Assembly: GCA_035546775.1 (NCBI GenBank)
Contig: DASZWD010000044.1
Coordinates: forward strand, 33,155 to 97,154
Source: Acidimicrobiales bacterium
Lineage (GTDB): Bacteria; Actinomycetota; Acidimicrobiia; Acidimicrobiales; JACCXE01
DNA: 64,000 nucleotides
Direction of reading: 5' to 3'
The notes below the pieces were generated by a model. That model did no database searches and was not told the DNA's origin. It worked only from the letters and a program-made list of their open reading frames with translations. A program made the translations under genes and the position numbers. This document shows, piece after piece, positions 43,506 through 49,933 of the stretch. The first letter of the stretch is position 1, and the number at the start of each line of letters is the position of its first letter.

Positions 43506-44395
43506 CTTCCCCGCGCGTGCGCAAGGCCGTCATTCCGGCGGCCGGCCTTGGTACACGGTTCCTCCCGGCGACCAAGGCGGTGCCCAAGTCGATGCTGCCC
43601 GTGGTCGACAAGCCCGCCGTTCAATACGTCGTAGAAGAGGCCGTCGCCGCCGGAATCGACGACATCGTGATCGTTATCGGGCGCGGCAAGACCGCCATCG
43701 TCGACCACTTCGACCGCAGCTTCGAGCTCGAACACGCCCTCGAGGCGAGCGGCAAGTTCGCCGAACTCGAGCAGATGCGGGCACTGGCCGAGATGGCCGA
43801 CATCCATTACATCCGCCAGGGCCAGCCGCGCGGTCTGGGCCACGCCGTGAGCGTGGCCCGCAGCCACGTGGGCAACGAGCCCTTCGCCGTGCTGCTCGAG
43901 GACGACATGATGGACCCGGCGTCGGGCCATCTCCAGAACATGCTGGCGCTGTATGCCGAGACCGATGCGTCGGTGGTGGCGGTGAAGAAGGTCGAGCCGC
44001 ACGAGGTGTCGCTCTACGGGTGCATCGAGCCGGTCGACGCCGACGGCGGCATCACCATCACCTCGATCATCGAGAAGCCGGCGCCGGGCGAAGCGCCCTC
44101 GGACCTGTGCGTCATGGGCCGCTACGTCTTCACTCCGGAGATCTTCGACGCCCTGGAGCGCACGACGCCGGGACGCGGCGGCGAAATCCAGCTGACCGAC
44201 GCCATCGCGCTGCTGATCGAGAAGCAGCCGGTCTACGCCTACGCCTTCGAGACAGGCCGCTTCGACGTTGGCAACAAGCTCGACTACCTCCGGGCCACCG
44301 TGGAGATCGCCCTCGAGCGCCCCGACCTCGCCGACGATTTCCGCTCCGTCCTCTACGAGATCGTCGATCGCGAGCGGGCCAGGCGCGGCGAATAA
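43502..44395 (+). CDS. galU: UTP-glucose-1-phosphate uridylyltransferase
   Basis: The 297-residue protein has the nucleotide-binding motif GLGTRFLPATKAVPKSMLPV, the VEEA and GLGHAV motifs, and the FETGRFDVGNK region of bacterial UDP-glucose pyrophosphorylase. It makes UDP-glucose for cell-surface glycans. Besides the overlap with plsY, TACGAT (43489-43494) sits 7 nt before the ATG, so it may also have its own leaderless transcript. Confidence 0.95.
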   Translation: MTSPRVRKAVIPAAGLGTRFLPATKAVPKSMLPVVDKPAVQYVVEEAVAAGIDDIVIVIGRGKTAIVDHFDRSFELEHALEASGKFAELEQMRALAEMADIHYIRQGQPRGLGHAVSVARSHVGNEPFAVLLEDDMMDPASGHLQNMLALYAETDASVVAVKKVEPHEVSLYGCIEPVDADGGITITSIIEKPAPGEAPSDLCVMGRYVFTPEIFDALERTTPGRGGEIQLTDAIALLIEKQPVYAYAFETGRFDVGNKLDYLRATVEIALERPDLADDFRSVLYEIVDRERARRGE

Positions 44396-44422
44396 CGCTC
44401 GCGTCGTAGACTGCCGAGTCTT

Positions 44423-44929
44423 ATGGCAGAGCGCGGCTTCTCACATTTGGATCCCCTGGGGCGGGCCCGAATGGTCGACGTCACTCCCAAAGACGCCACG
44501 CACCGCCGCGCCTTGGCGCGCTGCAAGGTGTTCATGGCCGCCGACACGACCGCGATGATCGCCAGCAACGCCGTTACCAAGGGCGACGTATTGGCCGCGG
44601 CGCGCATCGCCGGCATCCAGGCGGCCAAGCGCACGGCCGAGATGATCCCGCTATGCCACCCGCTGCTCGTGGGCGCGGTGCAGATCAACTTCAACATCGG
44701 CGACGACAACGTCGAGGTCGAGGCGCAGGTCGAGACCGTCGACCGCACGGGCGTCGAGATGGAAGCGATGCACGCGGCGACGATTGCGGCGCTCACGATC
44801 TACGACATGTGCAAGTCGTCGGACCGCGGGATGATGATCGGCGACGTCGCTTTGTGGGAGAAAACCGGCGGCCGCAGCGGCAGCTGGCGGCGTCCGTTGC
44901 CCGAGCTCGACCTCGGCGGGTTGGACTAA
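44423..44929 (+). CDS. moaC: Cyclic pyranopterin monophosphate synthase
   Basis: The 168-residue protein has the MoaC hallmarks: MVDVTPKDATHRRA, the AAKRTAEMIPLCHPL catalytic region, TGVEMEAMHA and MCKSSDRGM. It completes cyclic pyranopterin monophosphate formation in molybdenum cofactor synthesis. No other moa or moe gene is in the window. It lies 27 bp after galU; TAGACT (44407-44412) precedes the start by 10 nt. Confidence 0.95.
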   Translation: MAERGFSHLDPLGRARMVDVTPKDATHRRALARCKVFMAADTTAMIASNAVTKGDVLAAARIAGIQAAKRTAEMIPLCHPLLVGAVQINFNIGDDNVEVEAQVETVDRTGVEMEAMHAATIAALTIYDMCKSSDRGMMIGDVALWEKTGGRSGSWRRPLPELDLGGLD

Positions 44930-44942
44930 CCGATCCGCGACT

Positions 44943-44958
44943 GCTAACTTTTGTTAGC
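44943..44958. promoter_or_regulatory. Palindromic operator GCTAAC-N4-GTTAGC
   Basis: The perfect inverted repeat GCTAACTTTTGTTAGC has the same half-sites and spacing as the operator at 11523-11538, differing only in the four central bases. It lies 13 bp after the moaC stop and ~150 bp before the GlpR/SepX-like gene. The shape suits a TetR-type dimer; no such regulator is encoded in the window. Confidence 0.6.
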
Positions 44959-44962
44959 AACG

Positions 44963-45058
44963 GGTGGACCCGGGGAGGTCCACCGGGTAAGACTGTCGGC
45001 TTCGTTCCGACAGGTAGTTCGAGTTCGCACGACTGTGCATGACCATCCCCGACTGTGC
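44963..45058 (+). promoter_or_regulatory. Two hairpins and a spaced direct repeat in a leader region
   Basis: Hairpin 1 pairs GGTGGACC (44963-44970) with GGTCCACC (44977-44984). Hairpin 2 pairs CTGTCGG (44993-44999) with CCGACAG (45007-45013). Two copies of GACTGTGC follow at 45031 and 45051, exactly 20 bp apart, i.e. two helical turns. They may form a structured leader or a binding site for the downstream gene; I recognise no known riboswitch. Confidence 0.4.
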
Positions 45059-45104
45059 GCGATGGGCGTTGTACGGTCCTTAGCACTGGAAGAGGTTGAG
45101 GAGC

Positions 45105-45659
45105 TTGACCGTTTTGGTATTGCTTGTCCTCGCCGTTATTTGGGCGGCTGTTCTCGTACCCCCGATGTGGCGGAGTCGGGCTGAAGGTCGTCCCGCGGAC
45201 AGCATCAAGCAGTTCCACCGGCACCTGCGGGTGCTCAACGGCACCGAACCGCACGGGTACAGCCGCGCGCTCACGGCCCAGGTCGGGTCACCCGTCATCA
45301 CCGCGCCGATGACGTACCGCAATTCGATCCGCAGCGGCGCGGAGATGCGCCGCCAGCGCACCCTGGAGCGCCGGCGCAACGTGCTGTTCACCCTCACGGG
45401 TCTATGCGTCGGCACGCTCCTGATGTCGTTCGTGTTCGGCTCCAAGATGCTGCTCGTCAACGTGGTCTGCGATCTGCTGCTCGCCGCCTACGTCGCCACG
45501 CTGGTGCACCTGCGCAACGCGGCGAGCGAGCGCAGCACCAAGCTGCGGTACCTGCCGCGCCAGGAGCGCGTGCTCGACCTGCGCGAGGCGGCGTCGTCGT
45601 CGTTCTACGACGAGGTCAGCGCCTGGGGCGACACCTACGCCACCGCGGGCGCCCACTAA
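45105..45659 (+). CDS. GlpR/SepX-like divisome membrane protein
   Basis: The ~184-residue protein has an N-terminal membrane helix ending in VPPMWRSRAE, a basic cytosolic stretch with paired Arg (RRQRTLERRRN), and two adjacent membrane helices (~90-130). This build and the galU-moaC neighbourhood resemble actinobacterial SepX/GlpR, a membrane protein of the division machinery. TTG 45105 is favoured because AAGAGG lies 9 nt upstream; TTG 45096 is possible. The family call is from layout and context. Confidence 0.6.
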   Translation: MTVLVLLVLAVIWAAVLVPPMWRSRAEGRPADSIKQFHRHLRVLNGTEPHGYSRALTAQVGSPVITAPMTYRNSIRSGAEMRRQRTLERRRNVLFTLTGLCVGTLLMSFVFGSKMLLVNVVCDLLLAAYVATLVHLRNAASERSTKLRYLPRQERVLDLREAASSSFYDEVSAWGDTYATAGAH

Positions 45660-45707
45660 GCGTTCTCGAATTCGCTCGACGTTCGTCTACGCTGAGCGAT
45701 CCCAAAC

Positions 45708-45781
45708 GGGGGTGTAGCTCAGCCCGGTAGAGCGCAGCGTTCGCAATGCTGAAGTCGTGGGTTCAAGTCCCATCACCTCCA
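45708..45781 (+). tRNA. tRNA-Ala (anticodon CGC)
   Basis: A complete cloverleaf can be drawn: acceptor GGGGGTG/CACCTCC, D arm GCTC/GAGC, anticodon arm CAGCG/TGCTG with loop TTCGCAA (anticodon CGC), 5-nt variable loop, T arm GTGGG/CCCAT with TTCAAGT. The G3-U70 wobble pair, the alanine identity element, is present, as is discriminator A73. The 3' CCA is not encoded. Confidence 0.95.
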
Positions 45782-45790
45782 CATTTCCCG

Positions 45791-45837
45791 AACTGGCTCT
45801 GTCAGTGACCGTCTTGCGGTGACTGACAGAGCCAGTT
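45791..45837. repeat. Long near-perfect inverted repeat after tRNA-Ala
   Basis: The 21-nt arms 45791-45811 and 45817-45837 pair with one mismatch around the loop TCTTG. It begins 9 bp after the tRNA. It may terminate tRNA transcription, though there is no T-run after it. Confidence 0.6.
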
Positions 45838-45863
45838 GCGCGTCAGGAGTACCGTGAGCGGCA

Positions 45864-46331
45864 ATGGCGGTCGTGTGGCTCGTGCTGGGCGTGATCCTCG
45901 TTGCCTTTGAACTCCACCACTGGGCGTTCTACGCAATGTTCGGCGCCATTGGCGCCTTCGCCGCCGCAGTGATCGCGGTGCTCGTGCCCGGCGCCCTCGG
46001 GTTGCAGTGCGCGGCGGCCGTGGCCGTCTCCGCCGTCGGCGTGCTTGGCGTGCGGCCGTTCATGAGCCGCATCACCGATCGCCGCCACCTCAACTCCCAC
46101 GTCGCCAAGGGCGTGCACGGCGGCATCGTGGGCCAGAACTGCCTCACGCTCGACGACGTCGGCGACGAGCACCACGCCGGCCACGCACTCCTCGCCGGAG
46201 AACGCTGGCTGGCCGTTTCCGGCTCGGGCGAGACGATCCCGGCCCACACCCCGGTCACCATCACCGCCGTCGCCGGCACCACCCTTGTGGTCTGGGCCGT
46301 CGAGGGCCTAACGGAAGGGACATTGCAGTGA
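45864..46331 (+). CDS. NfeD-like membrane protein
   Basis: The 155-residue protein has two to three N-terminal helices (VVWLVLGVILVAFEL...) and a C-terminal OB-fold typical of NfeD (GIVGQNCLTLDDVG, GERWLAVS, PAHTPVTITAVAGTTLVV). NfeD proteins are encoded next to SPFH/stomatin proteins and are thought to assist membrane microdomains or quality control. Its stop overlaps the SPFH start (GTGA). Confidence 0.88.
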   Translation: MAVVWLVLGVILVAFELHHWAFYAMFGAIGAFAAAVIAVLVPGALGLQCAAAVAVSAVGVLGVRPFMSRITDRRHLNSHVAKGVHGGIVGQNCLTLDDVGDEHHAGHALLAGERWLAVSGSGETIPAHTPVTITAVAGTTLVVWAVEGLTEGTLQ

Positions 46332-47278
46332 TCCAACTCGGAGTAACCGACGCTGTGGCTTCGGCCGCCGGCATCGTGTTCGTGATCGTCGTCATCCTCA
46401 TGCTGATCACGTTGTGGCAGGCGGTGAACATCGTGCAGCAGGGACAGGTTGCGGTCGTGAAGCGCCTCGGTGAGTACCGGCGCATTCACGAGCCGGGGCT
46501 CGTGCTCATCACGCCGTTCGTCGAGTCGCTCCAGCGCGTGGACATGCGCGAGATCCCGCGTCCCGGTGACCGGCAGGAAGTGATCACCAAGGACAACGTG
46601 GTGGTGACGGTGAACGCCACCATCTTCACGCAGATCGTCGACGCCAAGCAGGCGCTGTTCAGCGTGGCCGACTTCGACGTCGCCATCGACGCCCTGGCCC
46701 GCACGGCGCTGCGTTCGGTCATCGGCACGCTGTCGCTCGACCAGGCGCTGTCCGAACGCGAGCGCATCAACACCGATGTGCAGCAGCAGATGGAAGCCGT
46801 CACCGACAAGTGGGGCATTCGCATCAGCCGCATCGAGATCGTCGAGATCGCGCCGCCGCCCCAGATCCTTCAGGCGCTGGCCCTGCAGAAGCAGGCGGAT
46901 CAGGAGAAGCGGGCGCGCATCTTGGAGTCCGAAGGCTTGCAGCAGTCCGCGATCAACCGCGCCGACGGCGACGCCAAGGCCGCCATCCGCGCCGCCGAAG
47001 GTGAGCGGGAGTCGGCCATCCTGCGCGCCGAGGGCAATCGCCAGGCGGCGATCCTCGAAGCCGAAGGTAAGGCCAAGGCGATCAAGAGCGTGTACAGCGC
47101 CATCGCCGACGCCAATCCCGACCCGACGGTCGTGGCCATCCTGCAACTCGAAACGCTGGGGAAGTTCGCGGACACCGGCACCAACACGTTGGTGCCCTAC
47201 GAGTCGGCTGCGCTCATGGGAGCGGCGCAGGCGATCCGGTCCGTACTCGCCGGCGCTCCCGCGGCGGAGGAGGCATAG
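46328..47278 (+). CDS. SPFH/stomatin-family protein
   Basis: The 316-residue protein has one N-terminal helix (~10-33), the SPFH/band-7 domain (QQGQVAVVKRLGEYRRIHEPGL, FVESLQRVDMREI) and an Ala/Glu-rich coiled coil with repeats such as AAEGERESAILRAEG. Such proteins form ring-like oligomers in membranes, with an NfeD partner as here. GTG 46328 overlaps the nfeD stop by 4 nt. Confidence 0.93.
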   Translation: MIQLGVTDAVASAAGIVFVIVVILMLITLWQAVNIVQQGQVAVVKRLGEYRRIHEPGLVLITPFVESLQRVDMREIPRPGDRQEVITKDNVVVTVNATIFTQIVDAKQALFSVADFDVAIDALARTALRSVIGTLSLDQALSERERINTDVQQQMEAVTDKWGIRISRIEIVEIAPPPQILQALALQKQADQEKRARILESEGLQQSAINRADGDAKAAIRAAEGERESAILRAEGNRQAAILEAEGKAKAIKSVYSAIADANPDPTVVAILQLETLGKFADTGTNTLVPYESAALMGAAQAIRSVLAGAPAAEEA

Positions 47279-47797
47279 ATGCTCGCTGCTCTGCGAGGCG
47301 ACGAAACCGTCTACCACCTGCTGGTGGTCGGCCACCTGTTGTGCGTCATCGTCGGCTTCGGCTCGACGTTCGTGTATCCGTTGCTCGGCAACCAGGCGTC
47401 GAAGTTCCGCGGGAAGGAAGGTGCGGCGATCAGCGACGCCACGATCTTCGCCGCCGAGCGCGTCACCACACCGGTGATCTACGGCGCCGCGATTTTCGGA
47501 CTGATTCTGGTGGCCGTTGGTCCCTACGACTGGTCGGACCGCTTCGTGCAGGCCGCGATCCCGATCGTGATCATCGGCATCCTCTTCGCCGGCTTCGTGC
47601 ACGTGCCGAACCTCAAGGCCATGAACAAGCTGAGCAACGAGCTCGCCACGATGGGTCCGCCCCCCGGCGGTGCCGCTGGCCCGCCCCCGCAGGCGGTCGA
47701 ACTCGAACAGCGGGCCAAGGCGGCGGCCCGCAACGGCGGCGTCGTCACCCTGATCTTCGTCGCCCTCGTCCTGCTGATGGTCTTCAAGCCCTTATAG
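47279..47797 (+). CDS. Integral membrane protein of unknown function
   Basis: The 172-residue protein has about four helices (at ~12-35, 65-82, 90-108 and 150-170) with a Gly/Pro-rich loop before the last. It resembles DUF2269-type membrane proteins in length and layout. The ATG directly follows the SPFH stop codon, so it is the third gene of that operon. A strong hairpin terminator comes 5 bp after it. Confidence 0.7.
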   Translation: MLAALRGDETVYHLLVVGHLLCVIVGFGSTFVYPLLGNQASKFRGKEGAAISDATIFAAERVTTPVIYGAAIFGLILVAVGPYDWSDRFVQAAIPIVIIGILFAGFVHVPNLKAMNKLSNELATMGPPPGGAAGPPPQAVELEQRAKAAARNGGVVTLIFVALVLLMVFKPL

Positions 47798-47802
47798 AGC
47801 AA

Positions 47803-47831
47803 TCGGCCCGCAACCAAAGGTTGCGGGCCGA
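47803..47831 (+). terminator. Hairpin terminator of the NfeD-SPFH operon
   Basis: Perfect 13-nt arms TCGGCCCGCAACC (47803-47815) and GGTTGCGGGCCGA (47819-47831) enclose a 3-nt AAA loop. There is no T-run, which is common in GC-rich actinomycetes. Confidence 0.75.
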
Positions 47832-47986
47832 GCTGAACCTCGCGCACGTCTCGGAGCCTCCGGACCGGCAAAGCCGGATCCTTCGGCATTAGGTCGGAAC
47901 GACCTGGCGTCTTCAAACCACTACTGGCAGTCGAGGCTCACACGGCGTTGGCGATGGGATCGTGCGCCGGCTTTAGCCGGTGCACG
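47832..47986. other. Hairpin-rich convergent intergenic region
   Basis: Between the operon terminator and the leftward binding-protein gene lie further stems: CCGGC-AAA-GCCGG near 47872-47885, AGGTCG-GAA-CGACCT near 47892-47906, and 12-nt arms at 47961-47972 and 47975-47986 with one mismatch that include the stop codon of the leftward gene and probably terminate it. The middle stems are unexplained. Confidence 0.45.
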
Positions 47987-49787
47987 AAAGGCACTTGCCG
48001 GTGTGGTGGTGCCCGTCCTGCTCGTGGGGTGGATCGCCGCCCATCGACGGATCGTCGGAGACCGAGACGGCCGTCGGGTCGTTGAACGCCTGCGTCTCGG
48101 CGGTGTCCCACTGGCCCTGTGTGTAGCGCTTGCCGCCGTGCATCTTCATGATCATGCCCTTGCCGTTGATGCCGCGTTCGTCGGGCCCCGACTTGCTGCC
48201 GTCGTAGTAGATCTCCATGAAGTCCTTGATGGCCGTCGGGTATTGACGGGTGAAGTACTGCAACGGCGTGGCGGGCGTGCCGCCGCTGTGCGGGAAGGCG
48301 AACTCGCCGTTGGCGAAGTTGTCGGGCGTCAGGTTGGGGCCGGCCATCTGGATGCCGGTGAACAGGATGCGCGGCACCGCGGCGTAGATGTTGATGAGCA
48401 CGCCCTCGTCACCCGGCTTCATGCTCGGGTCGCCGTGGTGCGCTTCCCGGTAGCCGTAGGAGTTGGCCACCGTGGCCCACGTCACCCACAGCGGCGAGAT
48501 GCCGAAGGCGTGGACCCACTGCGTCTGGTCGTACAAGCGCCCCGCGGCGGTGGTGTCCGACAGACCCGAGCCGGTGATCAGCCACTCGGGGTAGTACCCC
48601 TGGTTCGTCGCCGCGCTCGTGATGAGGATGGGCGACAGCGGGTCCACGAACATGACGAGCGTTGTGACGCCGTCGCTGTGGAACTTGATCATCATGTTGG
48701 CGAAGTCGGACTGGTTGCGCCCAGGGTCGTACGTGTAGGAGAAGATGTCGCCGTCGCCGAACTTGGCGCCGTACTTGCCCATCTCCGAGACGAGCGAGTC
48801 TTTGGCGCGTTCACCCTCGGGGTCGACGACGCCCTTGTTGCCGTTGATGTAGATCAGCCCGAACTTGCGCTTGGACGTCTGGTTCGGCAGGAATCCCTGG
48901 CCGACGAACTTCGCTGGGCGGTTCCACAGCTTCTTGCCGATGTACTCGCCGAGGTGCTGTGAGTACTCCGTCGACGTCGGTAGCGCGCCGAAGATGTAGG
49001 GCGGCAGCGATTGGTAGAACTGCGACGAGAGCGTCACCGTGCAGATGCAGATGATGTGGCGCGACGCGATCTCCACGGCGAACGCCTTCGGATCGGTGCC
49101 GTCCCATACCGCGAACGGCTTGATCTTGGTGGCAATGGTGACGGCGTCAGCGCGTGCCTGCTCTTCGTTGTCCGACGGCCCCGTGGCGTTGAAGTCCTGG
49201 AACACGACCTGGCGGCCGTAGGTCTCGTAGTGCTGGTTGAAGTACGTGAACATCGCCTTGTAGGCGTTCGTCACTGTGGCCGGCGGGTCCGCGAGCTTGG
49301 CGTTCTGCAGGATGGCCTCGGTGGCGGGGTCGACCTGGGGCAGGTAGCGCACGATCAGGATCTGGTTGTTGGTGACGCCGGGCGACGTGGCGCCGCCGTT
49401 GTTCGGCGCCGACGTCCAGTTGGCGCACGGCGGGGCGACGCGCTCGATGGCGATCTGGCGGCCGTCCGCGCGGCAGTGCGGGCCGGTGCCGAACGTGACG
49501 CCCGCACCCTTGATCGGTGCGTTGGTGGTTGTTCCGGCGTTCGGCGCCGTGGAACCGGTGTTGGTGGCGTCGGCGCCGCTCACGACGCTGCCGTCGGGCA
49601 ACGTCGAGTCGGTCGTGCCCAAGGCGCCGGAGGCGGACGCGTCACCGCTGTTGGTGAACGAGTTGGAGTTGGTGTTCAACGCGTCCGAGGAACTGTGTTT
49701 TGGCGGTGTGACGAAAACCAGCAGCGCCAACGCCACGACGATCACCACGGCCGCGCCGTACCGATCGACAGCCTGACGAAGAGTCAT
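47973..49787 (-). CDS. Liv-type substrate-binding protein with His/Cys-rich tail
   Basis: The 604-residue protein has one N-terminal membrane helix without a lipobox, a Ser/Thr/Gly-rich linker (to ~95) and a periplasmic-binding domain of the branched-chain amino acid type (GGATSPGVTNNQILIVRY; FTGIQMAGPNLTPDNF). It is a distant paralogue of the protein at 20861. The last residues, HEQDGHHHTGKCLSC, could bind a metal. It is divergent from the four-domain LivHMFG gene and presumably feeds it. ATG 49787 follows GGGGGG. Confidence 0.85.
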   Translation of the reverse strand: MTLRQAVDRYGAAVVIVVALALLVFVTPPKHSSSDALNTNSNSFTNSGDASASGALGTTDSTLPDGSVVSGADATNTGSTAPNAGTTTNAPIKGAGVTFGTGPHCRADGRQIAIERVAPPCANWTSAPNNGGATSPGVTNNQILIVRYLPQVDPATEAILQNAKLADPPATVTNAYKAMFTYFNQHYETYGRQVVFQDFNATGPSDNEEQARADAVTIATKIKPFAVWDGTDPKAFAVEIASRHIICICTVTLSSQFYQSLPPYIFGALPTSTEYSQHLGEYIGKKLWNRPAKFVGQGFLPNQTSKRKFGLIYINGNKGVVDPEGERAKDSLVSEMGKYGAKFGDGDIFSYTYDPGRNQSDFANMMIKFHSDGVTTLVMFVDPLSPILITSAATNQGYYPEWLITGSGLSDTTAAGRLYDQTQWVHAFGISPLWVTWATVANSYGYREAHHGDPSMKPGDEGVLINIYAAVPRILFTGIQMAGPNLTPDNFANGEFAFPHSGGTPATPLQYFTRQYPTAIKDFMEIYYDGSKSGPDERGINGKGMIMKMHGGKRYTQGQWDTAETQAFNDPTAVSVSDDPSMGGDPPHEQDGHHHTGKCLSCTG

Positions 49788-49933
49788 ATGTACTCAGGTC
49801 CCCCCTGTGTTCCCAGCCGACAATTGCGTAGCCTTGCGGCTTATGCTGCGGCGCATGGTACGCCGAGTCGTGCCGTGCGTGCTGGTCAGGCGGGTGCCTG
49901 TCTAAGGCACACCGTGCAAGGGGGGAAGTTGTC
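49788..49933. promoter_or_regulatory. Divergent control region of the second Liv system
   Basis: These 146 bp separate the binding-protein gene from livHMFG. A candidate rightward -10, TATGCT, lies near 49842, with GACAAT 17 bp upstream as a possible -35. The rightward GTG has a strong ribosome-binding site, GGGGGGAAG, so this transcript is not leaderless. Confidence 0.4.

Noticed and set aside
45708..45837. Genomic island attachment site at tRNA-Ala
   Set aside because: No integrase, no repeated tRNA 3' end and no change in gene type nearby.
47832..47972. Cyclic-di-GMP (GEMM-I) riboswitch suggested by GCAAAGCC
   Set aside because: The required upstream GGGCAAACC-type segment and receptor are missing, and no gene is placed correctly downstream.
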